A DNA stretch of 64,000 nt from G942493375 sp942493375 (GCA_942493375.1 OW818698.1:6572001-6636000), one strand, 5' to 3'. Counted from the stretch's first letter, positions 34,980 to 44,734 are shown. Numbers and translations are program-made. Notes: generated by a model from the sequence alone, not told the origin.

Positions 34980-35660
34980 CTATATCCTGTCGGATGGTTG
35001 AGTAACCGATTTGCTGTTGTCCTCGACCTTCTCGACTTCCCTAAGTCTCATCTCCAGATTTTCGATCTTTTTGACCATACATCGGATCATCTCACCCTCT
35101 GGGTCCAGATCGCGTCCGTGGGTTAGAGGTGAATCATCAACCCTCTTACCGTCACGAATAACAACTCTACCCGGATTGCCAACAACAACTGAATTTGAAG
35201 GCACATCCTTAAGGACAACTGCATTCGCGCCTACTTTGACATTGTCTTCGAGGGTTATTGCTCCCAACACCTTTGCGCCGGCGCCAACGACTACATTGTT
35301 ACCGAGTGTAGGGTGCCGTTTTTTCTTCGCAAGACTAACACCGCCCAGAGTTACACCGTGGTAAAGCAGGCAGTTGTCACCTATCTCAGCAGTCTCGCCA
35401 ATGACAACGCCCATTCCATGGTCGATGAAAAAGCCTTTGCCTATTGTAGCGCCAGGATGGATCTCGATACCTGTGAGGAAACGGGCAGTCTGTGAGGTTA
35501 ACCGGGCTAAGAATTTGAGGTTGTGAATCCAGTACCAGTGGGCCATTCGGTACCAGGCGACAGCATGCAATCCGGCATAGGTCAGGACTTCAAAACCGTT
35601 CCTGGCGGCCGGATCATTTTGAAATACTGCATTCCAGTCAGCTCTAAAATTGTCGAACAT
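34980..35660 (-). CDS. cysE: Serine O-acetyltransferase
   Basis: 226 residues. The N-terminal helical part is short (FRADWNAVFQNDPAARNGFEVLTYAGLHAVAWYRMAHWYW), followed by a left-handed beta-helix of hexapeptide repeats: EIHPGATIGKGFFIDHGMGVVIGETAEIGDNCLLYHGVTLGG (within ~75-120), then NVVVGAGAKVLGAI and NSVVVGNPGRVV. The His in IDHG and the HGVTLGG loop are the conserved active-site elements. It makes O-acetylserine from serine and acetyl-CoA, the first step of cysteine synthesis. The shortened N-terminus matches the EpsC/SatA-type enzymes. The start is just below a 5' leader hairpin and a near-consensus promoter; cysS follows downstream. Confidence 0.95.
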   Translation of the reverse strand: MFDNFRADWNAVFQNDPAARNGFEVLTYAGLHAVAWYRMAHWYWIHNLKFLARLTSQTARFLTGIEIHPGATIGKGFFIDHGMGVVIGETAEIGDNCLLYHGVTLGGVSLAKKKRHPTLGNNVVVGAGAKVLGAITLEDNVKVGANAVVLKDVPSNSVVVGNPGRVVIRDGKRVDDSPLTHGRDLDPEGEMIRCMVKKIENLEMRLREVEKVEDNSKSVTQPSDRI

Positions 35661-35670
35661 CAGATAACCT

Positions 35671-35699
35671 GGAGGCGAACAAACAGGCTAGTAGCCTCC
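35671..35699 (-). promoter_or_regulatory. Hairpin in the cysE 5' leader
   Basis: GGAGGC and GCCTCC pair across 17 bases, and AGGCTAGTAGCCT offers a competing smaller hairpin inside. The two structures cannot form fully at once, as in attenuators or initiation switches. It lies between the cysE promoter and its start codon. Confidence 0.4.
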
Positions 35700-35735
35700 A
35701 ATAAGACGCCACTTTCTTTTTCGCTCTTCATTAAA

Positions 35736-35764
35736 AGTATAACATACCCATACTTGGGTGTAAA
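35736..35764 (-). promoter_or_regulatory. cysE promoter with a palindrome in the spacer
   Basis: On the minus strand TTTACA (35759-35764) and TATACT (35736-35741) are 17 bases apart. The spacer and edge contain the inverted repeat ACCCA-TACT-TGGGT (35746-35759), a possible operator. Confidence 0.6.
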
Positions 35765-35925
35765 TTGATGATGGAGTCAGTCTTTGAATTGGTTGCTGAT
35801 AACTTTACAATACCGTCGCTTGTGAGACGCTCTTGTATTGCAACAATGCAGGTTTGACTTTGCGTAATCAAATGTGATTAAGTTGGTATCAAATACAACA
35901 GTAAGTTTCTGAGGTGAATATTAAT

Positions 35926-38900
35926 ATGCATTGTTACTGGATAGCTGTTTTCGTTTTACTGTTCATAGCTGGTAGTGTGGTAGCAGATGGGTTGCCTAAC
36001 GTCAAAGTACCGCTTGCTTCGGTTCCGGTCAAGATTGACGGTCAGTTTCATGCCAATGAATGGCAGGATGCTGCATTATTACAGCGAATGTATATACTCG
36101 GGACTACAGAACAGTCTACGCAGAACACAAAAGTATATCTTAAGTACGATTCGCAGGCTTTGTATGTCGGCGTTCATTGCACAGAGAAAGTAAAAAGCTA
36201 TCCAAAAGCGTATAAGCGTAAACCTACGGATTATTTGGGTGATGATGACGCAGTGCAGGTTGTACTAGGTGTAGCCGATGAGAGCACTACTCGAGATACT
36301 TTGATGATGGGTGGCTACGAAGGCGCTATGAACACCGAAGTAGCCAAGGCTGACCACTACTATCAGTTCTCTGTTAATGCTGCCGGTGCATTAGCCCGCA
36401 CTTATAACGAAAGTCCGCTTGAAAGACCATTGTTTAAATCCGCAGTATCGAAGAGTGCAGATGGATGGTATGTGGAGATGAGAATACCGTTTGAGTCTGC
36501 GGGATTTAAATCGAGTAAGGGCAGGACTGTATTCTTCAACTTCTACAGATTCCGTCCTCCTGAGACGTTGGGTTGGTATGCACAGGCATATGGCGGATAC
36601 ACTCCGATGTCGTTCGGGACACTGACGTTGTCGGATTCTGATCAAAAGACACTAGAGCAGCCGCTGCCACCAGTTGCATTGACGAAGAAATCCACCGCTA
36701 TCGCTCCGAAGGAAATTGCCGTCATGGATTACTACCCGCTTGCAGGAGAAGTTATAGCGCGGATAAATGGGGGCACAGCCAAGAAACCATCTACTGCAGT
36801 CTTGCAAATTGACGGGGTAGGGGAGAAAAAAGTTACCATCAAAGCTAATGATGTAAAGCTGGCAGTAAATATTCCTAAGTCACATACATCAACTGTGCAG
36901 GCGCACCTGACGGTTCGGTCAACCGATGGCAAGGTCTTGTTTGATGAGTCCAAAGAGTTCAAGAACCCGACCGACAAACCAACGTGGTCGGGCAATGATG
37001 TATCTGCTGAATATGAAAAACTGAAAGTCCCGGCACCGTGGAAGAAACCAGTAATAACCGGACACAAAGTTAAGCTGCATAATAAAACAATGGATTTCGG
37101 CAACAACGGTCTTTTGAGATCAGTTGCTTTTGCTGATGGAGACTTACTGGCCGGTAATTCTGAAGTCATTCTCAAGGCCAAAGGTAAAATACTGCAACTG
37201 GGAGCTGGTAAGACTGTCGCTAAGTTGTTAGGAAACCAGGCTCTTGTTCAATCAATTAATCCTATACCTGGTGGAGCAGTTGAAATTCGAAATATGGTGG
37301 ACTACGATGGCTTTACCGTCGTTAAACTGCGTGTTACCGGACTTGACCCAGCTACCATTAACAAGCTGGCTTTACGTATTCCTATAAAGCCAGAGGATGC
37401 CAAATTTGTTTATAGAGAAACTGCTCAGACGGTGCGTGAGTTGACTGGATTTGGCTGGCAAGGCAAGGCTGGTCCGGTCTGGATGGGTGGACACGACAAA
37501 GGATTGTCATTCGATTTCGATACGCCGGTGTTCCTTTCGAAGAATGAACGATCTCAGATTCAGGTGGTAGAAGAAAAAGGTAAAACCTGGCTACAGGTCA
37601 ATCTGGTAGATGCCAAAGGGCAGATTAAAGAACGGGATCACATATTCAGGTTCATTTTGCAGCCGACTCCTACCAGGCAGCCGTCGTTGGATAAGACCGG
37701 GATTTACCATCGCACAGCTCTCTGGTTTGAGGAATGGACTGACTATCAGGGATATCCTGATCTTACAAAAATGAGTAAAGTAAAAGAGCGCAGCGATAAA
37801 GCTCATGCCGAAGGCAAGCTTCAGATGATTTATTTTGGGCAGGTTTTGGCTTCCAATGCTCCTGGATTTAATGAATTTCAGAATGATTTCCTGGCTCCTC
37901 CTTCAAGAGGCTGGTATAAGCGTGCATACGATCCTGGCAAGGATGTCGTCTGCTATGTATCGTGTGCAAGGGGAGCGTTTGGTGACTTGTTGTTGGATGG
38001 GATCAAAAAACTCTCAGACCAGGGAGACATAGACGGAGTATATATGGATGGCACCAGCGTACCGTGGGACTGCGACAATCCTTCTCACATATACTGCGCA
38101 GGTCGCCCGGAGATCGGTTGGGACACAGAGGACTTTACACCTTACATTGGCACCAGACGTTTCCTCAAACGCTTGAGAGGCATTTTCGACAGCAAGAACA
38201 AACCTTACTATATGATGGCACACACAGGTGGGGCAATCAATATCGCTACAATGTCCCTGTGCGATGGTCATTATGAAGGTGAACAACTTGCAAGATACAG
38301 GCCTGGATATCGATTGCCCTTAAGTACATTCGCCTCCGGTTATTGTGGACGCCCCTGGGGATTCCGCACAGACCTGCTGCCGATACGTCCTGTATACTCC
38401 TGTGAGGAAATGAGGACTTGGGGACTTCTGCACGATGGTGAAGTTGGTGATGGTCCTTATGGAGACCCAGGAGGAGCAGCATTAGAAAGTCGCATATATG
38501 GCGATTTTCAGGATGATTCTAAAGTGAAATACTATCCATACTGGCAAACGCAGCCACATGTGAAAATCCCTAAAGGTAATGTCTTGTGTTCATACTACCG
38601 AAAAGATGATTCAGCAATGGTGATACTCGGGAACCTTTCATGGACTGATCAGGATGTTGTTGTTGATCTCTCCAAACTGTTCCCTGGTAAGGTTCTGCAA
38701 GCTACCGATGTTGTGAATCAAGTGCCTTTTGCAGTGAAAGATAGTAAGCTGGTGCTGACCCTTAAGCTGCATAGATATGCAGCATTTCTGGTCAGTCCAC
38801 AGGCAGGCAATATAGTAGTTACTGACAAGCCAACATCTGATACATCCATAAAACCTTCCCAGTTCAACGTGCCGAAACTGGCTTCCGAAGACTGGCAGCT

Positions 38901-39402
38901 AGCCAAAGACAGATATGGAGTTGGTATAGATCGGGAATATAAAATGGGAGATACTCCCGGATGTATTAAATTGACCAGCACTCTCTGGATGGCTGAGGCA
39001 AATATCCGATTGGAGAAATACTCGATAGGTTCCGGTGGGCATGTGAAATTTAAGATCCTGCACAGCGGAATACTTAAAATAGCTATTGGTAACTCAGGTT
39101 TTACATATGGTGGAAACTGGGTCTCTTTTGGACTCGATCCATGGAACCGTGGTGTTCTATATCAACCGACTGCAGTCAAAGACCGTCCGGTTGAAATTGA
39201 ACTGTCACTAAAAAATGGATTATTGGATGCCACATATGATGGCAAAGCACTGGCAAGCGGACTAGCACTGGGAGGACTGGACAACCAGAGCATACTCGCA
39301 CTAGCCACTTGGTCAAACGACTGGTTGGCATTCGATGTTGGTCAGACATCCAGCGAACCGGTTGCACTGTTTACCGAATCGGTAAAGCATCCGGTTCTAT
39401 AA
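35926..39402 (+). CDS. Very large secreted protein: CBM9-like module plus glycoside hydrolase-like barrel
   Basis: 1158 residues from the ATG at 35926, preceded by GAGGTG; an in-frame GTG lies 12 bases upstream. A signal peptide (VFVLLFIAGSVVADG) is clear. Residues ~25-220 are a CBM9-like sandwich (PVKIDGQFHANEWQDAALLQR, then VQVVLGVADE and YVEMRIPFESAGFK). A beta-rich middle portion (to ~580) leads into a barrel-like region with TALWFEEWTDYQGYPDL, GDIDGVYMDGTSVPWDC and LCDGHYEGEQLARYR. Aspartates in GVYMDG and the Glu in HYEGE are candidate catalytic residues, as in GH123/DUF6067-like or GH-A-type proteins. The last ~180 residues are another beta-sandwich. I cannot give the substrate. It stands alone between divergent cysE and a convergent phosphoesterase. 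Confidence 0.6.
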   Translation: MHCYWIAVFVLLFIAGSVVADGLPNVKVPLASVPVKIDGQFHANEWQDAALLQRMYILGTTEQSTQNTKVYLKYDSQALYVGVHCTEKVKSYPKAYKRKPTDYLGDDDAVQVVLGVADESTTRDTLMMGGYEGAMNTEVAKADHYYQFSVNAAGALARTYNESPLERPLFKSAVSKSADGWYVEMRIPFESAGFKSSKGRTVFFNFYRFRPPETLGWYAQAYGGYTPMSFGTLTLSDSDQKTLEQPLPPVALTKKSTAIAPKEIAVMDYYPLAGEVIARINGGTAKKPSTAVLQIDGVGEKKVTIKANDVKLAVNIPKSHTSTVQAHLTVRSTDGKVLFDESKEFKNPTDKPTWSGNDVSAEYEKLKVPAPWKKPVITGHKVKLHNKTMDFGNNGLLRSVAFADGDLLAGNSEVILKAKGKILQLGAGKTVAKLLGNQALVQSINPIPGGAVEIRNMVDYDGFTVVKLRVTGLDPATINKLALRIPIKPEDAKFVYRETAQTVRELTGFGWQGKAGPVWMGGHDKGLSFDFDTPVFLSKNERSQIQVVEEKGKTWLQVNLVDAKGQIKERDHIFRFILQPTPTRQPSLDKTGIYHRTALWFEEWTDYQGYPDLTKMSKVKERSDKAHAEGKLQMIYFGQVLASNAPGFNEFQNDFLAPPSRGWYKRAYDPGKDVVCYVSCARGAFGDLLLDGIKKLSDQGDIDGVYMDGTSVPWDCDNPSHIYCAGRPEIGWDTEDFTPYIGTRRFLKRLRGIFDSKNKPYYMMAHTGGAINIATMSLCDGHYEGEQLARYRPGYRLPLSTFASGYCGRPWGFRTDLLPIRPVYSCEEMRTWGLLHDGEVGDGPYGDPGGAALESRIYGDFQDDSKVKYYPYWQTQPHVKIPKGNVLCSYYRKDDSAMVILGNLSWTDQDVVVDLSKLFPGKVLQATDVVNQVPFAVKDSKLVLTLKLHRYAAFLVSPQAGNIVVTDKPTSDTSIKPSQFNVPKLASEDWQLAKDRYGVGIDREYKMGDTPGCIKLTSTLWMAEANIRLEKYSIGSGGHVKFKILHSGILKIAIGNSGFTYGGNWVSFGLDPWNRGVLYQPTAVKDRPVEIELSLKNGLLDATYDGKALASGLALGGLDNQSILALATWSNDWLAFDVGQTSSEPVALFTESVKHPVL

Positions 39403-39427
39403 CTCATCTGCAGGGTTCTGGAGTTTA

Positions 39428-39492
39428 TCATCCTGAGGAATGAAGGATCTTTTTTTCTATTCGGAAAACAGATCCTTCGTTCCTCAGGATGA
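39428..39492. repeat. Palindromic repeat, CATCCTGA...GAAGGATC family
   Basis: 23-bp arms (39428-39450 and 39470-39492) with one mismatch, reading TCATCCTGAGGAATGAAGG inward, surround a centre starting with T-runs. It lies between convergent genes and could terminate both. Confidence 0.9.
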
Positions 39493-39520
39493 CATTGTTC
39501 CAATATTACTGAACTGTTCA

Positions 39521-40657
39521 CTAATTCTGTGGCTTCAAGGTTATCACCGTCACTTCCGGACGGCAGAACAGGCGGATTCTTGGAGCTTTACCGCCTTCCA
39601 TACCTAAGCCTCTATTTACATACATATAGCCGCCACCATTGAGCCTGCTCAGTCCTGCAGCACTCTTACGCTTGATATTGGCAAATGTAACTACTGGTCC
39701 AAGTCCGGGAATCCTTATTTGACCACCGTGGGTATGCCCGGCAAGCAGTAAATCGACTTCGTTGCCGACATACAATGAAGCATCCGGTGTATGGGACAAC
39801 AGAATCGAAAAGTGATTGGTTTTTGGAACCTTGAATCCACCAAACTTGCCTGCATTATAATCCACTCCCGAAATCAGTATATCCCCTGATGGAGTCTTGA
39901 CTGATACGCTTTTTCCACTTATATACTGCACATGAGTGCCTTTAAAGAATTTGCTGTATTGCATTGCTGAATTCCAGTTCCAGTTGCCTGGTACAGCATA
40001 AATCCCATATGGAGCTCTCAGTTTTCGCGCAAACTCATTCATCAAAGTAGCCTTGCTCCATAAGTTTACATAGTCTCCAGTGAGGACGATGATATCAGGT
40101 TTTATATTCTCAACAATACTCAGTGCTTTAATCTCTCGTTTGCCCATTTGCTCAATATGAAGATCGGATAATTGCAGGATTGTAAGTGGTGGAGCACCTG
40201 GATTTAACTTCGGAGACTGAATAGTTGTCCTGGTGGTTTCAACCCAGTTCGGTTCGATCCTGTTCATATAGACTCCCATCGCTGGGAGTCCAAAAGCCAA
40301 AGTCAACAGGATTCCTGAAATGATTCCTGCAAAGGATATTCTCTTCTTTATAGGGAATATGCTGTCGCTTCTGGCGAATGCAAGAGATGATATGCACAGA
40401 ATACCCAGATAAGCTAGTGGCCCGACCAGGAATATTGCTGCAAATGAGAATTTCATTACCAGCCATATATCTCTGACATGCCCGTGCACTATTCTGACCA
40501 CGAGATAAACAACTGCTAAAAGGACCGCTAATGAAAAGGAAATAGCAATAATGCGCCCCAGAGTAACATTAGGCATTCGTCGACGCAGAATGGAGTTAAT
40601 AAATAAAGCAACCAGTAGACTAATTGTCCAGATAGATATGAACGGGATGAAACTCAT
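39521..40657 (-). CDS. Membrane-anchored calcineurin-like metallophosphoesterase (YkuE-like)
   Basis: About 378 residues from the ATG at 40657, preceded by GAGG; a TTG 15 bases earlier is possible. Four N-terminal hydrophobic helices (for example IWTISLLVALFINSIL and FAAIFLVGPLAYLGILCI) precede the phosphoesterase domain. Metal-binding motifs are LQLSDLHIEQ (D-x-H), IIVLTGDYVN (GD), a GNWNW where GNHD/E is expected, ILLSHTPD and LLAGHTHGGQI. The His of GNH is a general acid or ligand in the superfamily and is missing here. The arrangement resembles the UDP-diacylglucosamine or YkuE-type lipid phosphoesterases. The substrate is unknown. Confidence 0.85.
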   Translation of the reverse strand: MSFIPFISIWTISLLVALFINSILRRRMPNVTLGRIIAISFSLAVLLAVVYLVVRIVHGHVRDIWLVMKFSFAAIFLVGPLAYLGILCISSLAFARSDSIFPIKKRISFAGIISGILLTLAFGLPAMGVYMNRIEPNWVETTRTTIQSPKLNPGAPPLTILQLSDLHIEQMGKREIKALSIVENIKPDIIVLTGDYVNLWSKATLMNEFARKLRAPYGIYAVPGNWNWNSAMQYSKFFKGTHVQYISGKSVSVKTPSGDILISGVDYNAGKFGGFKVPKTNHFSILLSHTPDASLYVGNEVDLLLAGHTHGGQIRIPGLGPVVTFANIKRKSAAGLSRLNGGGYMYVNRGLGMEGGKAPRIRLFCRPEVTVITLKPQN

Positions 40658-40847
40658 TATGATTATCCTCAAGCATCAATGGATAAATGGCATCCGTGTT
40701 ATCGTGTTATATAGTATATGCTTTCTTTGCATACGATATTGGCCATGATCCAGTTCCAATAAGAGTCTATGCAGTATGATTTGAGGCGTGATGAGGTGTA
40801 GTTATAGTTACTGGTAAATATGTTGTGGCTGGTTTGTGAGGATTGAC

Positions 40848-42110
40848 TCAGCGAGATTTAACGACTGAGGCACGTCGTGCGTTTCGGTTGGTTGTTCCTC
40901 TGCTTGCTGTGGTGGAGCCGGTTCGCTCTACCACACCTAACTGTGTTCCAGGAAAATAATGAGATAGAATCTGCTCATATGAATAGTTGAACGGTGCAGC
41001 AGCCAGTGCTTTAGCGCCTGTCTGGCACATTCCTATTCCATGCCCGTATCCTCTACCTGAGAATACAATATATCCAGGTGAACTGACATCTAGTGCAAAT
41101 AATGTGCTCTTAATCACACTAACACCCAGTGCAGATCTTAACTTCTCTGCAGGTATTTCAGTCTGTCCATCAGGTTTGATTAACGCAACTGTCAGGACTC
41201 GTCCACCTGTTCCTGTGCGGGAGATAGAGATTGATGTTAGTCCTTTGGCATCACGTATCCCCGAAGAGAGCAACTTGGACTCCAACTCACTGAGTTGAAA
41301 ACGTTGTGTCCAACTGCGGTGTGGGATCTCAGGAGGGTCCATAACTGATGTGAGATAAGGATGCCTGGAAGTCCCCTTCAATTCGGCATAATCTTGCGTA
41401 ACACCACCTGAGTCAGAGGAATACATAACGGATGCCAATTCATTCATATAAGTTATTACTAGCCCGGTAGTCAGTGAAACGGCAGCATCCGTAGTTGGAT
41501 GTTGTGAACTGGCTCCTCCGTATACCTGGCAATGGGTACTTTCGCACACATCAAATCCATCCAGCCCATGTTTGTGCAGATTACGATATGCCCAGGACCG
41601 GGCACATATTGCTTGAGCCTGCAAGGCAGCAGATGGAGATTTTGACTGCATTTCGTTCGAAACGACTCCGCGCAAATATGTTTCCATGTCCAGAACATTG
41701 ACTAGTTGAATCCTGTCATCCCTGGCAGTGACTTCCAGTGCTCCCAGATATCTTTTTGTAAACCTATCCTTGAGCTGAATCTGTATAGCTTCACTGCGGT
41801 TTCCTGAGAATATAGTGATCTGACTGCCTAAAGGCTTCAATGTTGAATCAGATTTTCCGCCAGTTATTGTCCGTGTTCCTAACGAAAGTACATACTTAAT
41901 ATCTTTGGGTATAGATATAGCAGGTATATCTGCTTCGAAGGAAGATATAGTAAGACCTGCATGGCTTGATATGGTCACCGATTTGCGCCCGGCAGCAGTC
42001 ATTGTCAGGCCCACACGTATTTCATGAGGACGTGCATCTGTTGCACATACAGGCGTCTGTATTTGGGATAAGCCGAAAACGGCAAGGGCAATAATCATAA
42101 AAAATCGCAT
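40848..42110 (-). CDS. SpoIID/LytB-domain exported protein
   Basis: About 420 residues from the ATG at 42110, which has AGGTAGAA upstream; the longer ORF start lies 39 bases earlier. A signal peptide (FFMIIALAVFGLSQIQTPVCA) is present. The SpoIID domain is evident: YLRGVVSNEMQ, then ALQAQAICARSWAYRNL, YSSDSGGVTQDYAEL, and the C-terminal GRGYGHGIGMCQTGAKALA. SpoIID proteins are lytic transglycosylases cutting denuded peptidoglycan strands; in non-spore-formers they appear as LytB-like wall remodelling proteins. No other sporulation gene is in the window, so spore formation should not be assumed. mutS2 lies divergently upstream. Confidence 0.9.
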   Translation of the reverse strand: MRFFMIIALAVFGLSQIQTPVCATDARPHEIRVGLTMTAAGRKSVTISSHAGLTISSFEADIPAISIPKDIKYVLSLGTRTITGGKSDSTLKPLGSQITIFSGNRSEAIQIQLKDRFTKRYLGALEVTARDDRIQLVNVLDMETYLRGVVSNEMQSKSPSAALQAQAICARSWAYRNLHKHGLDGFDVCESTHCQVYGGASSQHPTTDAAVSLTTGLVITYMNELASVMYSSDSGGVTQDYAELKGTSRHPYLTSVMDPPEIPHRSWTQRFQLSELESKLLSSGIRDAKGLTSISISRTGTGGRVLTVALIKPDGQTEIPAEKLRSALGVSVIKSTLFALDVSSPGYIVFSGRGYGHGIGMCQTGAKALAAAPFNYSYEQILSHYFPGTQLGVVERTGSTTASRGTTNRNARRASVVKSR

Positions 42111-42217
42111 AGAAATTCTACCTGATAGCACTAGATTGCAGGTTACCACTACCTATTAATTAATGTCAACCCGTATGAATGCTGCAACCACATTAATTCT
42201 GACGTGGATACACTCTA

Positions 42218-42244
42218 TTGCTTTCCATTCTTATACCCTATAAT
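42218..42244 (+). promoter_or_regulatory. Possible mutS2 promoter
   Basis: TTGCTT at 42218-42223 and TATAAT at 42239-42244 with a 15-base spacer, slightly short. It is about 100 bases ahead of the mutS2 start. Confidence 0.4.
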
Positions 42245-42341
42245 TGAACAAATATGCTGAAATTGTGCTTGAATAACTGCAATATCATCATTCCAGTTGT
42301 TGGCCCATGTTGTTGCAAGCTGGTATAATCGATTAAAGGCT

Positions 42342-44705
42342 ATGAGAGATTATACACGTGTTTTAGAATTTGATAAGGTTTTGGAGGAAGTTAGCGGGTT
42401 CGCAGCTACAGTTATGGGTGCGGAGCTGGTACGCTTGCTGTCGCCTGCCACACGATTAAACAGAGCACAGTTTGCACAATCAGAGACTACTCAAGCTGTG
42501 GGTGTTCTCGATCGATACGGCAGCATTCCACTTGGGGGAATAGAAGATATTAGAGACCCACTGGCTCGGGCAGAGGTCGAGTCGATACTTTCACCCAGAG
42601 ACTTAATATCAATTCACAACACCCTGCAGTCTTGTAGTAGACTTCGTGAGTTTTTAATTAAACTCTCAGAAGACGATTTTGCAATCCTCAAAGATATTGG
42701 TCATCGCATGGAAAGCCATGATGATGCCGTCCGCGAAATTGCACGTGCTATTTCACAGGCAGGGGAAGTTCTAGACTCAGCCAGCCCTGCTTTGCAAAAA
42801 ATCCGAAATGACATTCGGCGAAACCAGCAGCAACTGACTGAAAAACTCCAATCATACATGCAGAACAGCACAATCCGAACTGCCTTACAGGATCCAGTGG
42901 TAACTGTTCGCAGCGATAGATATTGCCTACCAGTTAAATCCGAATACCGTTCGCATGTTCCGGGAATTGTTCACGATTCCAGTGCATCGGGTGCAACTCT
43001 TTTTATTGAACCTACTGCTGTGGTTGAACTGGGAAACAAACGAAGAGAACTTACTGTTAAAGAGATTGAGGAAGTCGAGAAAGTCCTGGCAAGGCTCAGT
43101 GCAATAGTTGGAGCACAAGCCAGTCGAATGTCTGCGACACTCTCTGCAGCAACTCTTATGGACTGCATCAGTGCACGGGCCAGGTATGCGGCATCTAAAG
43201 ACTGTATGGAGCCTGTAATTAATGAGCGTGGTGTAGTTAGGCTCATCAAAGCCAGGCACCCTCTGTTAAAAGGCAATGTTGTTCCCATCGATGTGCAACT
43301 CGGGGTAACCTATGATGCATTATTGGTAACCGGTCCTAATACTGGTGGAAAAACAGTGTCATTGAAGACCATCGGTTTGTTGACACTGATGGCCGCTGCA
43401 GGATTATGGATACCAGCCGCAGACAACAGCGAAGTGTCTCTTTTTACAGGTGTATATGCCGACATCGGAGACGAACAGAGCATAGAACAGTCACTCTCTA
43501 CATTTTCTTCACATATGACCAATATCGCAGACATAGCCAACGCAGTAGACTCAAGGAGCCTTGTCCTGCTTGATGAAATAGGAGCAGGCACCGATCCTGC
43601 CGAAGGAGCTGCTCTGGCAAAAGCAGTGATTGATCATCTGCTGTCTAGAGGTGCGAAAGTCGTCGCTACAACTCATTACGGCGAACTCAAAGAGTATGCC
43701 TATTCCACAGACAGAGTTCAGAATGCATCCGCTGAGTTTGATTTGAGAACCTTGAGTCCTACATACAGGTTGCTCAGTGGAGTTCCAGGAAGCAGCAACG
43801 CGTTTATAATTGCCGAGAGAATAGGACTGGACAAGCGTATAGTTGATTCTGCGCGCGCAAATGTTAACAAACGTGGGATCGAATCCGAAGAGCTGATGCG
43901 TCGGATTGAAGAAACACAGAGAGCTGCGAGCCAGGAACGACTTGATGCTGAGCGAATGTCTTCAGAGGCAGTGCTTCTGAAAACCCAATATGAGAAGCAG
44001 GTCTCTACAGCTGCAGAGGAGCGGGGCAGGGTGCTCCAGAAAACCCGTGATAAGGCCTCAGGGGTTATTCAGGAATACAGTAACAAGCTTGATGAAGTCT
44101 TAGATGAACTTGCCCGGCAGAGACTCGATCAGAACCGTTCTGAAGCATTGCGTAAAAAAGCCGAAAAGCTTATAGATGAGATGTCTGACGAAGTCACCCG
44201 TGAAGTTGGCCAACCCTCTCAGGAAGAAAAACTACCCGAAGATGAACCGCTCAAAGTCGGTAGTAAGGTCAGGATTGCGGGTATGAGTCAGGATGTCGAA
44301 GTCATTGAGACTCAGTCTGATGGTAAAGTCCTTGTATTAGCAGGGACCATGCGAGTGAGTGTTCCAATAGCATCGCTCCGCAGGGCTTCCGGAGATACTG
44401 GTAAAAACAAGAATGAACCTCAGAGACAACCAATAAGCATTTCTTTGCGAAAGACCCTTGCGTTCCATTCAGAGATCGATCTGCGTGCCAAGCGAGTTGA
44501 ACCTGCACTACTTGAATTGGATAAATATCTGGATGATGCCCTATCAGCAGGAGCCCAGAGTGTTCGGATAATTCATGGAAAAGGGACAGGTGCTATGCGG
44601 GCTGCAGTGACTGAATACTTGAAAGATAACCGTTCAGTTCTGTCATTTAGAATAGGTGACCCGGAAGAAGGCGGCGCAGGCGTAACCGTAGCAACCCTCG
44701 GATGA
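42342..44705 (+). CDS. mutS2: Endonuclease MutS2
   Basis: About 787 residues from the ATG at 42342, which has AAAGG close upstream and starts MRDYTRVLEFDKVLEEVSGFA, the normal MutS2 N-terminus; a longer ORF start at 42297 is unlikely. MutS core/clamp segments precede the ATPase: LLVTGPNTGGKTVSLKT (Walker A), then SLVLLDEIGAGTDPAEGAALA (Walker B and signature). A charged coiled-coil segment (RRIEETQRAASQERLDAERM) and a C-terminal Smr nuclease domain (EIDLRAKR, IIHGKGTGAMR) complete the family layout. MutS2 limits recombination and, in some bacteria, splits collided ribosomes. It is not a mismatch-repair MutS. Two small genes follow. Confidence 0.95.
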   Translation: MRDYTRVLEFDKVLEEVSGFAATVMGAELVRLLSPATRLNRAQFAQSETTQAVGVLDRYGSIPLGGIEDIRDPLARAEVESILSPRDLISIHNTLQSCSRLREFLIKLSEDDFAILKDIGHRMESHDDAVREIARAISQAGEVLDSASPALQKIRNDIRRNQQQLTEKLQSYMQNSTIRTALQDPVVTVRSDRYCLPVKSEYRSHVPGIVHDSSASGATLFIEPTAVVELGNKRRELTVKEIEEVEKVLARLSAIVGAQASRMSATLSAATLMDCISARARYAASKDCMEPVINERGVVRLIKARHPLLKGNVVPIDVQLGVTYDALLVTGPNTGGKTVSLKTIGLLTLMAAAGLWIPAADNSEVSLFTGVYADIGDEQSIEQSLSTFSSHMTNIADIANAVDSRSLVLLDEIGAGTDPAEGAALAKAVIDHLLSRGAKVVATTHYGELKEYAYSTDRVQNASAEFDLRTLSPTYRLLSGVPGSSNAFIIAERIGLDKRIVDSARANVNKRGIESEELMRRIEETQRAASQERLDAERMSSEAVLLKTQYEKQVSTAAEERGRVLQKTRDKASGVIQEYSNKLDEVLDELARQRLDQNRSEALRKKAEKLIDEMSDEVTREVGQPSQEEKLPEDEPLKVGSKVRIAGMSQDVEVIETQSDGKVLVLAGTMRVSVPIASLRRASGDTGKNKNEPQRQPISISLRKTLAFHSEIDLRAKRVEPALLELDKYLDDALSAGAQSVRIIHGKGTGAMRAAVTEYLKDNRSVLSFRIGDPEEGGAGVTVATLG

Positions 44706-44734
44706 TTTTAAACTATCACCAGATCCTGGTTTAG

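Noticed and set aside
40240..40265. GGTTCGATCC, resembling a tRNA T-loop
   Set aside because: It lies inside the metallophosphoesterase gene and has no acceptor or other arms around it.
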